In this document: piece by piece, positions 8,029 to 15,845 of the stretch
How positions within the stretch are numbered: the first letter of the stretch is position 1
Layout of the letters: the number at the start of each line of letters is the position of its first letter
Assembly (NCBI GenBank): GCA_038206985.1
Contig: JBBRAH010000032.1
Location: 1-35,382, forward strand
Origin: CAXMST01 sp038206985
Lineage (GTDB): Bacteria; Actinomycetota; Thermoleophilia; Solirubrobacterales; 70-9
Length of the DNA stretch: 35,382 nt
Reading direction: 5' to 3'
The notes under the pieces: model-generated
What the model was told of the DNA's origin: nothing
What the model saw: only the letters and a program-made list of their open reading frames with translations
Databases searched by the model: none
Position numbers and translations under genes: made by a program

Positions 8029-8829
8029 ATGGGTGCCGAGCCAGCCTCATACGAGCAGCTTCTTTACGAGGTCGATGCACGGGGCGTGGCCACGGTCACC
8101 CTCAACCGGCCCGAACAGCGCAACGCTCTTTCGGGCCAACTCCTCGGCGAGCTCGTCGACGCCATGGGCCGGGTCCGCGACGACCCCGAGGTGAAGGCGG
8201 TGGTCCTCACCGGCGCGGGCGAGAAGGTCTTCTGCGCCGGCGCCGACCTCGGTGGATTCGCGGCGGACGTGCCACTCGTTGACAAGCACTTCTCCTCGGA
8301 CCTGTTCCTCGAGTTCTTCCGGTTGATGCCGCGCCTGGGTAAGCCTTCGCTCTGCGCAGCCAACGGTCACGTGCTGGCCGGCGGCATGGGTCTGGCGCTC
8401 TCCTGCGATCTGCTCGTGGCCCGCGAGGGCATCACCTTTGGAACGCCCGAGATCAATATCGGCGCCTTTCCCTACATGATCATGGCGATCATCTACCGCA
8501 ACGTGCCACGCAAGAAGGTCAACGAGATGATGCTGTTGGGCGAGCGGATCTCGGCCGAGCAGGCGGTTTCCTACGGGCTCGCCAACAAGGTCGTTGCGGA
8601 GCCGGACTTCGCCGCCGCGGTTGACGAGTGGGCCGCCAAGCTCGCCTCCAAGTCGCCGGTGCTGATGCGCCTCGGGCACGACGCGATGTACCGCCAGCAG
8701 GACATGGCCCTCGACGACGCGCTGGAGTTCCTGCGCAGCCAGCTCTCGCTGACGTTCTCGACCGAGGACATCCTCGAAGGTGTCGCCGCCTTCTTCGAGA
8801 AGCGGGAGCCCGATTGGAAGGGTCGCTGA
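8029..8829 (+). CDS. Crotonase-family enoyl-CoA hydratase/isomerase lacking the first catalytic Glu
   Basis: A 266-residue crotonase with oxyanion-hole segments VFCAGAD (67-73) and HVLAGGM (114-120). Where hydratases carry the first catalytic Glu (GGxELAxxCD) this protein has Gly121 (GGMGLALSCD). The second Glu is present as Glu141 in TPEINIG. Single-Glu crotonases include isomerases and some hydratases, so the reaction is uncertain. The start was set at 8029 because the frame upstream is arginine-rich, unlike protein sequence, and a TANNNT box sits 8 bp before this ATG. The MerR gene begins inside its 3' end, giving a tight operon. By operator sharing it should be co-regulated with the acyl-CoA dehydrogenase at 169-1380, a logical partner for consecutive oxidation and hydration steps. 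Confidence 0.88.
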   Translation: MGAEPASYEQLLYEVDARGVATVTLNRPEQRNALSGQLLGELVDAMGRVRDDPEVKAVVLTGAGEKVFCAGADLGGFAADVPLVDKHFSSDLFLEFFRLMPRLGKPSLCAANGHVLAGGMGLALSCDLLVAREGITFGTPEINIGAFPYMIMAIIYRNVPRKKVNEMMLLGERISAEQAVSYGLANKVVAEPDFAAAVDEWAAKLASKSPVLMRLGHDAMYRQQDMALDDALEFLRSQLSLTFSTEDILEGVAAFFEKREPDWKGR

Positions 8830-9566
8830 CCGTCGGCGAGGAGCTGAAGATCAGCGAGCTCGCGGCGGAGGCCGGGGTCCCGGTCGCGACCGTCCGTCAT
8901 TACCTGCGCGAGGGCCTGCTGCCGGAGGGCAAGAAGACGTCGCGCAACATGGCTTACTACCCGCGGGAGCTGGTCGAGCGGATCCAGTTGATCAAGAGGC
9001 TCCAGGAGGAGCGCTTCATGCCGCTCAAGGTGATCGGCGAACTGCTGCAGGGTGACGGTGACGGAGCGGAGCTCGGCGAGCCTGTGGACGTCGCCGACCG
9101 CGTGCTCGAGCTGGCGACCGCGGACGAGCGCGAGCGGATCACGCTGGAGCAGCTCAGCGATCGCTCCGGCGTGCCGGCCGAGGTCGTGAGGCGACTCGCC
9201 GATCTGGGCGTCCTGGGGTCCGGCGGGGAGGGGTTCACTGCCTCCGATGTGCGCATCGCCGAGGCGATCGCGCGTTTCCGCGCCGGGGGCTACGACGAGA
9301 GCGTGGGCTTCACCGTGCACGATGCGGCGAACTTTGTGGCACCGCTCGAGGATCTTGCGCGGCGCGAGATCGACATGCTCTCCGAAAAGCTCGTCGGGCG
9401 CTTCGAGCCGGAGCGCGCCCTGGAGATGTTCGAGGCCGGCGTCGAGCCCTTGCGGTCACTGATTGACGCGATGCACTCGAAGCTGCTGGTGCGCGAGTTG
9501 CAGCGGCGCCGCACGGGGTCGGCCGAAGGGGGAGAGGACGACAATGGCAGGCCGGACGCTCGATAG
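8814..9566 (+). CDS. MerR-family regulator with two HTH-like domains
   Basis: A 250-residue regulator. Residues 11-78 form a standard MerR DNA-binding domain (KISELAAEAGVPVATVRHY, then MAYYPRELVERI and a leucine-rich helix). Residues 108-157 look like a second, divergent MerR winged HTH: ITLEQLSDRSGVPAEVVRRL, then LGVLGSGGEGFTASDVRIAE. The C-terminal 90 residues are charged and helical, with no cysteines for metal sensing, so an acyl-CoA or other organic ligand is more likely. No ATG or GTG precedes the HTH in frame; TTG at 8814, with GGGAG six bases upstream, is the best start and overlaps the crotonase stop by 16 bases. Proteobacterial LiuR, also MerR, controls isovaleryl-CoA dehydrogenase and hydratase genes, a useful parallel but not proof of homologous function. 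Confidence 0.8.
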   Translation: MEGSLTVGEELKISELAAEAGVPVATVRHYLREGLLPEGKKTSRNMAYYPRELVERIQLIKRLQEERFMPLKVIGELLQGDGDGAELGEPVDVADRVLELATADERERITLEQLSDRSGVPAEVVRRLADLGVLGSGGEGFTASDVRIAEAIARFRAGGYDESVGFTVHDAANFVAPLEDLARREIDMLSEKLVGRFEPERALEMFEAGVEPLRSLIDAMHSKLLVRELQRRRTGSAEGGEDDNGRPDAR

Positions 9567-9963
9567 AGCTCGCATCCTCGACCTCGGCGCCAGAGCCGGC
9601 GGCCTGCTGGCGGCGGTCGGGCTGATTGCGACCCTGCTGACGGACGGCCCCTACCTGAGCGGCGAGCGCCTCAACCCCTGGTTGATCTGCTGGGGGGTGG
9701 GCCTGTTCACGCTGTTGCTTTTCGCGCCTTTCGCGCTGCACCGCCGGATTGCGGCGGATACCCGCGACCGTGACCGGCGCTGGGAGCTCGCGGTCGTCGC
9801 CTGGGGCGGCATGGCGTTGGTCGGCGTTCTCGTGTTCGGTGCTCTGGCGCTCGCAAGCGGTTTCGGCACCGCCGATCCGCTGGGCGCGGTCGCGATCGTG
9901 GGCTTGATCGAATGCGGCCTCGTGGTCGGCTCGGTAGGTGTCCTGATCCTCGGTACCGGTTGA
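9544..9963 (+). CDS. Small four-helix membrane protein, unknown function
   Basis: A 139-residue protein with about four hydrophobic helices and short charged loops (DTRDRDRRWE). I do not recognise a family. The ATG at 9544 has a GGGGGAGAGGA run upstream and lies inside the end of the MerR gene (23-base overlap), so it is the third gene of the crotonase-MerR operon and likely shares its control. An upstream in-frame start at 9463 would add a cysteine/arginine-rich stretch that is a shadow of the MerR frame. Confidence 0.65.
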   Translation: MAGRTLDRARILDLGARAGGLLAAVGLIATLLTDGPYLSGERLNPWLICWGVGLFTLLLFAPFALHRRIAADTRDRDRRWELAVVAWGGMALVGVLVFGALALASGFGTADPLGAVAIVGLIECGLVVGSVGVLILGTG

Positions 9964-10030
9964 GGCCCGGGCCCGGATACCCGCCCGCGCCGCTGCGCGA
10001 AATCTCGGCCAGATTCCCGAAAATCGTCTA

Positions 10031-10046
10031 GATTGACTGGTCAATC
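10031..10046. promoter_or_regulatory. 16-bp palindrome, probable TetR operator
   Basis: GATTGAC and GTCAATC are exact inverted copies around a 2-bp centre. A second, overlapping symmetry (GACTG-N6-CAGTC, 10035-10050) extends it to the right. It lies 48 bp upstream of the amidase start, in the only intergenic gap before the amidase-TetR operon. A TAGATT box (10029-10034) overlaps its left edge and could be the -10. The size and symmetry suit a TetR dimer, most simply the product of the gene at 10948. Confidence 0.65.
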
Positions 10047-10094
10047 AGTCGGCCCCGGCGAGGCGGCCGGCGACTGACAGAAGACAGGAGGGGG

Positions 10095-10955
10095 ATGCGC
10101 GCCGCCGCAATCCAGCTGAACTCGAACGCCGATGGGCCCCGCGATATCGAGCTTGCCGAGCGACTCGTTCGCGCCGCCGTCAAGGCCGGCGCTGAGCTCC
10201 TCGCCCTGCCGGAGAAGTGGAGCCTGCTCGGGCCCGGAGAGCTGCTCGCCGAGCGGGCCGAGGACCTGGACGGCACGGCTGCTCGCGCGGCCGCGGGCTG
10301 GGCGCGGGAGCTCGGCGTGTGGATTCTGGCCGGCAGCATCGCCGAGCGGCTCGAGGGCAACGCCCGCGTCGCCAACACGTCCCTGCTCTTCGGCCCCGAT
10401 GGAACCCGCGTCGCCGCCTACCGCAAGATTCACATGTTCGACGTGGATGTCGGCGGGGTCAGCTACCGCGAGTCCGCGCATGAGCAGGCCGGCTCGGAGA
10501 TCGTCGCCGCCGACCTCGAGGACGCACGCCTCGGGATGACCGTCTGCTACGACCTGCGCTTCCCCGAGCTCTACCGCTCTCTGGCCCTCGACGGGGCCCG
10601 GCTCGTCACGGTGCCCTCGGCCTTCACCGTCGCCACGGGGCGCGACCACTGGGAGGTCCTGCTCCGCGCCCGTGCGATCGAGAATCAGTTCTTCGTCGTC
10701 GCTCCCAACCAGTGGGGCGAGGCGCCACCTCACTACGACTCCTGGGGCCACTCGATGATCATCGACCCCTGGGGTCGCATCCTCGATCAGTGTGCGTCGG
10801 GGGAGGGCTTTGCGATCGCCGACCTCGACTTCGGCGAGTTGGAGCGGATTCGAGCTGAGCTCCCCTCGCTGGCCAACCGCCGAGGGGATGCCTACCGTTC
10901 GCTCGCGATGCGATCGCAGCAACAGGAGAGCCCGGGGGCCGGCGCCCATGCCTGA
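10095..10955 (+). CDS. Carbon-nitrogen hydrolase, Nit1/Nit2-type amidase
   Basis: A 286-residue nitrilase-superfamily enzyme with the complete Glu-Lys-Cys triad: Glu40 in LPEKW, Lys111 in YRKIHMFDVDV and Cys151 in CYDLRFPE. The KIHxFDVD and CYDLRFPE motifs are those of the Nit1/Nit2 branch, which hydrolyses deaminated glutathione or omega-amides (metabolite repair), rather than true nitrilases. Glutathione is uncommon in actinobacteria, so the natural substrate here may be an analogous amide. The ATG has AGGAGG immediately upstream. Its end overlaps the TetR start by 8 bases, and the palindrome at 10031 precedes it, so an inducible amidase controlled by the neighbouring TetR is likely. Confidence 0.88.
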   Translation: MRAAAIQLNSNADGPRDIELAERLVRAAVKAGAELLALPEKWSLLGPGELLAERAEDLDGTAARAAAGWARELGVWILAGSIAERLEGNARVANTSLLFGPDGTRVAAYRKIHMFDVDVGGVSYRESAHEQAGSEIVAADLEDARLGMTVCYDLRFPELYRSLALDGARLVTVPSAFTVATGRDHWEVLLRARAIENQFFVVAPNQWGEAPPHYDSWGHSMIIDPWGRILDQCASGEGFAIADLDFGELERIRAELPSLANRRGDAYRSLAMRSQQQESPGAGAHA

Positions 10956-11571
10956 GAGCGCATCGACACCCAGGCCGGCGGCCATCGACAAGCGGCGAGC
11001 AATTCTCGATGCCGCGGTTCGCGTCTTTGCGCGGCAGGGCTATCACGCGACCCGCGTCGCGGATATCGCGGACGAGGCGGGCGTTGCCTACGGCCTCGTT
11101 TATCACTACTTCCGCAGCAAGGAGGCGGTGATGACTGAGCTGTTCACCGAGCGCTGGTCGTTGCTGCTGGCCGCCGGCGAGGAGGTGCAGAAGGGCACGG
11201 GCACGCCGCGTGAGAAGCTGGGTGCGATCGCCGGGTTCATCTTCGAGTCCTATCGCTACGACCCGGAACTGATGAAGGTGATCATCATCGAGGTCACCCG
11301 TGCCGCCAACTCATTCGGCCGAACCCACCTGCCGGAGATTCGCCAGGCGTACGACCAGGTCGCCCAGATCGTCGCCGACGCGCAGCGCGCCGGACTCTTC
11401 AGGGACGACATCGACCCCGACTTCGTCGGCATGTCCTACTACGGCGCCATCGAGCAGTTGCTCAGTGGCTGGGTCTTCGAGTTGATGCCTGGCGAGGATG
11501 CCGAGTTCGAGCGCGCCAGAGAGATGGTCGTCGAGCTGATCTGCGGCGGGCTGGAGCGTCGCGACGGCTGA
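10948..11571 (+). CDS. TetR/AcrR-family transcriptional regulator
   Basis: A 207-residue regulator. The N-terminal TetR HTH spans about residues 14-62 (ILDAAVRVFARQGYHATRV, then AGVAYGLVYHYFRSKE). The remaining 140 residues are the helical ligand-binding and dimer domain. The N-terminus resembles fatty-acid-responsive TetR proteins such as Bacillus FadR, but a ligand cannot be assigned. The start at 10948 was chosen because it gives a normal-length N-terminus and overlaps the amidase stop; a longer frame from 10792 is only the amidase shadow. It probably represses its own operon through the palindrome at 10031-10046. Confidence 0.87.
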   Translation: MPESASTPRPAAIDKRRAILDAAVRVFARQGYHATRVADIADEAGVAYGLVYHYFRSKEAVMTELFTERWSLLLAAGEEVQKGTGTPREKLGAIAGFIFESYRYDPELMKVIIIEVTRAANSFGRTHLPEIRQAYDQVAQIVADAQRAGLFRDDIDPDFVGMSYYGAIEQLLSGWVFELMPGEDAEFERAREMVVELICGGLERRDG

Positions 11572-11675
11572 GATCGGGGCAGGGTCGTGAGCCTTGCAGC
11601 GAACCATCCAGCGCCGGCGCGATAAGGTCGCGGCCCGGTTGGAAACCCGAGTCCCGGGGTAAGAGAGCTTTTACT

Positions 11676-11810
11676 ATGGAGAACGAAGTAGTCCGCAAAC
11701 TGATCTGGGCCGGCATCCTGGCCGCCACGGGTGCCGTGGCAAGCATCACCGCCGCGAAGCTCTCGGCAGTGATCTACCGCCGCCTCTTCCACGAGGACCC
11801 GCCGGAATAG
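11676..11810 (+). CDS. 44-residue membrane protein (DUF4235-like)
   Basis: A short gene encoding one hydrophobic helix (WAGILAATGAVASITAAKL) flanked by MENEVVRK and a C-terminal RRLFHEDPPE. The helix-then-xxPPE ending and its position directly before a holin-like protein and a DUF3618 protein match actinobacterial DUF4235 proteins, although it is shorter than usual. Its TAG stop shares one base with the GTG of the next gene, strong evidence that it is really translated. Confidence 0.6.
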   Translation: MENEVVRKLIWAGILAATGAVASITAAKLSAVIYRRLFHEDPPE

Positions 11811-12247
11811 TGGCCGCGCCAGACGGCAAGCAGAAACCCGCTGTGGGTGAGACCGAAGGCGATAGGACGGTCGGCGAGCTCGTGCTCGACGTCTCCGAGC
11901 GCGTCTCGATCCTCGTTCGCGAGGAGGTGCAGCTCGCCAAGGCCGAGGTCACCGAGAAGGCGACCGAGCTGATCAAGGGCTCGGTGGTCGGTATCGCCGC
12001 GGGCGTCTTCGTGCTCGCCGGCCTCTCGATGCTGATGTTCGCCATCGGTTGGCTGATCAACGACATCCTCGGCATCGATTCCGCGATCTGGGTCGGCTTC
12101 CTGATCGAGGCTCTGTTCTTCTTCGTCGTCGCAGGCATCGCCGGGCTGCTCGCCTATCGCGCGGTCCAGAAGGGCGCACCGCCCAAGCCGACCATGGCGA
12201 TCGAGGAGGCCAAAGTGACCAAGGAGACCCTGGGGGGCGACCGATGA
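11810..12247 (+). CDS. Holin-like superfamily (phage_holin_3_6 / DUF1469) membrane protein
   Basis: A 145-residue protein: a soluble amphipathic N-terminus (VGELVLDVSERVSILVREEV, then QLAKAEVTEKA), two hydrophobic helices at about 63-88 and 100-125, and a charged tail. The VREEVxLAKAE motif is the hallmark of this chromosomal family, which is not phage-derived in practice and is linked to envelope or stress functions. The GTG start overlaps the previous stop, and the end overlaps the DUF3618 start (ATGA), so three genes form one operon. Confidence 0.8.
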   Translation: MAAPDGKQKPAVGETEGDRTVGELVLDVSERVSILVREEVQLAKAEVTEKATELIKGSVVGIAAGVFVLAGLSMLMFAIGWLINDILGIDSAIWVGFLIEALFFFVVAGIAGLLAYRAVQKGAPPKPTMAIEEAKVTKETLGGDR

Positions 12248-12507
12248 GTGGATCCGGAATCAGTCCCGCCTCCGGGCCCCGTCCGGGAGCGTCGGACCGG
12301 AGCGCGGAGGAGATCCGCCGCGACATCGTCACGCAGCAGCAGCAGCTCGCGGGTTCGATGGAGGCACTGCGTGGGCGTGTGAACGAGCTCACCGACTGGC
12401 GCAAGCAGGTCAACGATCACAAGGAACAATTGATCACCGGCGCCGCGGTCGCGGGCTTCGTGATCGGCGGCCTCGTGATGTTCAGCCGGCGCCGCAAGCG
12501 CCGCTGA
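12244..12507 (+). CDS. DUF3618 family protein
   Basis: An 87-residue protein with the DUF3618 pattern RSAEEIRRDIVTQQQQLAGS, a helical LRGRVNELTDW linker, one membrane helix (GAAVAGFVIGGLVMF) and a basic tail RRRKRR. The helical part may pair with the amphipathic helix of the holin-like partner. The ATG overlaps the upstream TGA. Function is unknown; the trio recurs in actinobacteria as a conserved set. Confidence 0.78.
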   Translation: MSGSGISPASGPRPGASDRSAEEIRRDIVTQQQQLAGSMEALRGRVNELTDWRKQVNDHKEQLITGAAVAGFVIGGLVMFSRRRKRR

Positions 12508-12563
12508 CCCTCCGGGCCGCGCCTCATCAGTGGCGAGGCCTTCAAATGTGACGTATTTCCGGC

Positions 12564-12569
12564 TACTGT
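12564..12569 (+). promoter_or_regulatory. -10 box TACTGT of a leaderless promoter
   Basis: TACTGT lies 8 bases before the ATG at 12578, and TTCAAA (12541-12546) lies 17 bp upstream of it as a weak -35. There is no Shine-Dalgarno. Confidence 0.45.
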
Positions 12570-12577
12570 TCTCGTTG

Positions 12578-13798
12578 ATGCTTGGACGGGGTCGTAGCAG
12601 CAGCCTTCTCGCCATCTGCGTGTTCCTGACGCTCGCCATTCTGGCTGCCCCGGCGACCGCCAAGCCGAAGCTCGCGGGGGTCTTCGATCTGAGCGGGACA
12701 CCAGCTCAGATCACCCCGGGCCCGGACGGCAACGTCTGGGTCACCATCAGCGGTAGTGGTCTCGGCAACAACCTGGCCCGGATCGAGCCCGACGGGACCG
12801 TGACCGAGTACTCGCCGACTCTGCTCGTCAATCCGGTCGGGATCACCAGCGGCCCCGATGGCAATCTGTGGCTGACCCGCAACGGCGGGGTTGTCAGGGT
12901 GCCGCCGGCCGACCCGGATTCGGCGCAGGACTTCGCCGTCGCCTCCCTCAGTGATCCGCGTGGCATCACGTCGGGCCCCGGTGGGCAGCTCTGGACCGCC
13001 AGCGGCGATCAGTTGATCTCGTTCCTGCCGGAGGACCCGGCCGGCGCCGACTCACTCACGGTCGTCGGCATGGGCGCCCGCGGGATCGCCGCGGCCGCCG
13101 GGAAACTCTGGATCGCTGACTTCGGAGGCGCTCGGGTGCTCAGCGTTGACCCGGATGCCCCGGAGCCGCAATTCTTCGACGTGGGTGGTGGCCCACAGGA
13201 GGTCGGAGCCGGTCCCGGAAAGCAGATCGCGTTCGCCAACCCCGGAGCGGTGCCACAGACGATCGGCACGATCAGCGGCACGAAGGTGAGGCCGGCCGAG
13301 GTCCCGAACACCGATCCGTTCGGGATCGCATACGCGCCCGACGGCAACTACTGGATCGCCGACTTCGCCACGCATGACATCGCGCTGCTGCCGGCGGGTG
13401 GAGGCAAACCGAAGAAGTTCGACGAGCTGCCCGACAACTCGGGTCCGCGCTATCTGACCGCGGGGCCGAAGGGCACAATCTGGGTCTCGCTCGAGACCAG
13501 TCAGCAGATCGCGCGGGTCAGGGGCCTCGCGCCGACGACGAAGATCACGGCTGGGCCGAAGGGCAAGGTGAAGGCCGGGGCCGGCAAGACGAAGGTCAGG
13601 TTCAAGTTCAAGAGCCGCACGCCGAAGGCGAAGTTCGAGTGCAGTATCAAGGGCGGCACGACGAAGTTCAAGAACTGCAGCTCACCGCAGTCCTACAGGC
13701 TCAAAGCCGGGAAATACACGTTCATCGTGCGTGCGAAGGCCGGCGGTACGGTCGATCCTTCCCCGGCGAAGCGCAAGTTCAAGGTCGTCTCGGGCTGA
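12578..13798 (+). CDS. Secreted beta-propeller (virginiamycin B lyase-like) with C-terminal Ig-like module
   Basis: A 406-residue exported protein. A signal peptide (residues 1-28, ending APATA) is followed by a propeller with repeating ITxGPDGNxW motifs (ITPGPDGNVWVT, ITSGPDGNLWLT, ITSGPGGQLWTA, IAYAPDGNYWIA), the pattern of the Vgb/streptogramin-lyase and SMP-30-like fold. The last 85 residues are a separate Lys/Thr-rich module with two cysteines (FECSIKGG ... KNCSSP ... GKYTFIVRAKA), a domain often seen at the ends of Thermoleophilia secreted proteins. Vgb enzyme function cannot be assumed: many such propellers only bind ligands. The start at 12578 was chosen for its clean signal peptide and the leaderless -10 spacing; an in-frame start at 12530 would place 16 residues ahead of it. 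Confidence 0.75.
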   Translation: MLGRGRSSSLLAICVFLTLAILAAPATAKPKLAGVFDLSGTPAQITPGPDGNVWVTISGSGLGNNLARIEPDGTVTEYSPTLLVNPVGITSGPDGNLWLTRNGGVVRVPPADPDSAQDFAVASLSDPRGITSGPGGQLWTASGDQLISFLPEDPAGADSLTVVGMGARGIAAAAGKLWIADFGGARVLSVDPDAPEPQFFDVGGGPQEVGAGPGKQIAFANPGAVPQTIGTISGTKVRPAEVPNTDPFGIAYAPDGNYWIADFATHDIALLPAGGGKPKKFDELPDNSGPRYLTAGPKGTIWVSLETSQQIARVRGLAPTTKITAGPKGKVKAGAGKTKVRFKFKSRTPKAKFECSIKGGTTKFKNCSSPQSYRLKAGKYTFIVRAKAGGTVDPSPAKRKFKVVSG

Positions 13799-13832
13799 GG
13801 TCACCGCGCCGGGACCTTGCGGCTCCTCGCGG

Positions 13833-14708
13833 CTACTCGACCATCGAGCGCGGCAGCCCGCCGATGCCGAGCAGACCCGGACCCGTGTGAGCGCCGATGA
13901 CCGGCCCGACCTCCGAGACGAAGAGCGGGTCGGAGCCGAAGACCTCACGGGCTTGTGAGACCAGGCGCTCGGCGTTCTCGTGGTCGTGGATGTGCTGAAC
14001 CACCCAGCCGTCCACGCCGGCGTCGTGCAACTCGCGCCCGTACTGGACCAGGCGCTCGAAGACGCGGCGCCTCGTACGGACCCGTTCGACCGGCGTGATC
14101 TCCTCCTCGAGCGTGAGGATCGGCTTGATCTGCAGTGCTGACCCGAGCCAGGCGCGGGCGGCGCCGATCCGGCCCCCACGGCGCAGGTATTCGAGCGTGT
14201 CGATCGCAAACCACATCTTGAGGCTCTCGCGGGCGGCGTCAGCGGCCGCCAGTACTTCGCCGCCCGAGGCGTCCGCCTCGGCGGCCTTGGCGGCGGCGAG
14301 GACGACCATGCCCATGCCGCCGCAGGCGGAGCGGCTGTCGTAGATGTGGATCCGGTCGCCGTCGGCACCCTCGTCGATCAGGCGCCGGCGAGCCTGCCCC
14401 GCCGCTTCGACGGTGCCCGAGATCCCAGCCGAGAGGTGGATCGAGACCACCTCGCGGCCCGCCTCGAGATGGGGCCGGTAGACGGAGAGGAAATCGCCGA
14501 CCGATGGCTGCGAGGTCGTCGCCCCCTCATCGCTCGCCTCGAGTTTCTCGTAGAAGGCTCCGTAGTCGGCTATCTCTGACTCCTTGCGCTGTTCGCCACC
14601 AAGGGTCACGTACAGGCTGACGCGCTCGATCGAGCGTTCCGCGACCAGCCCATCGGGGAGGTACACGGTCGTATCGCAGACGACTGCGGTATTTGTGGGC
14701 GCGCTCAC
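13833..14708 (-). CDS. DegV family fatty-acid-binding protein
   Basis: A 291-residue DegV protein. The family landmarks are VVCDTTVYLP near the N-terminus, the fatty-acid carboxylate-binding TSQPSVGDF, HLSAGISGT and DTLEYLRRGGRIG. In firmicutes such proteins (FakB) present a bound fatty acid to a kinase; no FakA-like kinase is next to this gene. The GTG at 14708 puts the CDTT strand at the usual distance and lies 8 bases after TACAAC, a near-match to a leaderless -10. A TTG at 14729 is the alternative start. The gene is divergent from the epimerase. Confidence 0.85.
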   Translation of the reverse strand: MSAPTNTAVVCDTTVYLPDGLVAERSIERVSLYVTLGGEQRKESEIADYGAFYEKLEASDEGATTSQPSVGDFLSVYRPHLEAGREVVSIHLSAGISGTVEAAGQARRRLIDEGADGDRIHIYDSRSACGGMGMVVLAAAKAAEADASGGEVLAAADAARESLKMWFAIDTLEYLRRGGRIGAARAWLGSALQIKPILTLEEEITPVERVRTRRRVFERLVQYGRELHDAGVDGWVVQHIHDHENAERLVSQAREVFGSDPLFVSEVGPVIGAHTGPGLLGIGGLPRSMVE

Positions 14709-14792
14709 CGCCTGTGGTTGTATCAGCAAGGCCCCGGGCCATGGCTTGGCCTCCGCCGCGGTCTGCCATTCTCATGAGCCATGGAGGCATCG

Positions 14793-15845
14793 ATGACACT
14801 CCTCACCGGCGGCACCGGCTACATCGGTTCCCATTTGCTGCGGGCGCTCACCGAGCGCGGTGACCGGCTGCGCGTGCTGATCCGCACCGGGAACCCTGCC
14901 GAGCACCTCGCGAGGGTGGACTTCGAGCGGGTCAATGGCGACGTGACCGACCGCCGCGCTGTGCGCCGTGCTGTCGAGGGCGTGGACCGCGTGTTCCACG
15001 TCGCGGGCGTCACCTCGATGCGGCGCGGGGCGGCCGAACGGGTGGCCGCGGTCAACGTGGGAGGGACGCGAATCGTCTGCGAGGAGGCGCTCGCCGCCGG
15101 CGTCGAGCGCCTCGTCCACACCTCGTCCGCGGCAGCGCTTGGCCCCGCGCCGGAGAACGGTCGCGCCGACGAGACCCAGCCATTCCCGGCATCCGCGCGT
15201 GGAATTCCCTACGTGCACACCAAGCACGAGGCCGAGGGCGAAGCGCTTCGCGTGGCGGCCCACGGCCTCGATGTGGTGATCGTCAACCCGACCTTCGTAC
15301 TCGGGCCCGAGGCGCCGAGCGTGACCTCGATGGGCCTGGTCAAGCGCTTCCTTCTACGGGAGGTTCCCGTCTACGTCAACGGCGGCATCAACGTGAGCGA
15401 TGTGCGCGACGTAGCGGCCGGGCACCTGCTGGCCGACGAGCTCGGTCGTTCGGGAGAGCGCTATCTGCTTGCCGGCCGCAACTTCACCCTGCAGCGTCTC
15501 TTCGCCGACCTCTCCCGGCTCTCGGGCGTTCCGGCGCCGCCGCTGAAGCTGCCCGCCGGCATCGCCGCCGGCGCCGCCGGCGCCGTGGAGCGCCTCGGCT
15601 TGCCCTTACCGATCTCGGCCGATGAGGCCCGCTCGGCCGCGATGTGGTGGACGTACTCCGGGGCTAAGGCCAAGCGCGAGCTCGGCTACTCGCCGCGCCC
15701 GCACGAGGAGACGCTCTCCGATGCGGTCAACTGGCAGATGCACGAGCTTGGGAGCAGGGTCGGTGGCAACCCGGGCGTCGCCGATCAGGCGTTCGCAGCT
15801 GCCGGTACCGCGGTCCGGCTGGCCGGAAGGCTGGTGCCCCGGTGA
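14793..15845 (+). CDS. NAD-dependent epimerase/dehydratase (extended SDR, HpnA-like)
   Basis: A 350-residue Rossmann-fold enzyme. The NAD-binding TGGTGYIG is at 5-12, and the catalytic Ser/Tyr/Lys are Ser111-112 and Tyr140-x3-Lys144 (YVHTK). Extended SDRs of this length act on nucleotide sugars or related substrates; the closest remembered pattern is the hopanoid-associated HpnA group, which is a guess at family level only. The start at 14793 is decided by GGAGG five bases upstream; an ATG at 14781 would place that GGAGG inside the coding sequence and has no ribosome site of its own. The TGA overlaps the GTG of the next gene, so the two are translationally coupled. Confidence 0.82.
   Translation: MTLLTGGTGYIGSHLLRALTERGDRLRVLIRTGNPAEHLARVDFERVNGDVTDRRAVRRAVEGVDRVFHVAGVTSMRRGAAERVAAVNVGGTRIVCEEALAAGVERLVHTSSAAALGPAPENGRADETQPFPASARGIPYVHTKHEAEGEALRVAAHGLDVVIVNPTFVLGPEAPSVTSMGLVKRFLLREVPVYVNGGINVSDVRDVAAGHLLADELGRSGERYLLAGRNFTLQRLFADLSRLSGVPAPPLKLPAGIAAGAAGAVERLGLPLPISADEARSAAMWWTYSGAKAKRELGYSPRPHEETLSDAVNWQMHELGSRVGGNPGVADQAFAAAGTAVRLAGRLVPR

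Noticed and set aside
11810..12247. Holin-like gene as evidence of a prophage
   Set aside because: This family is a normal chromosomal component in actinobacteria, and no other phage genes are nearby.
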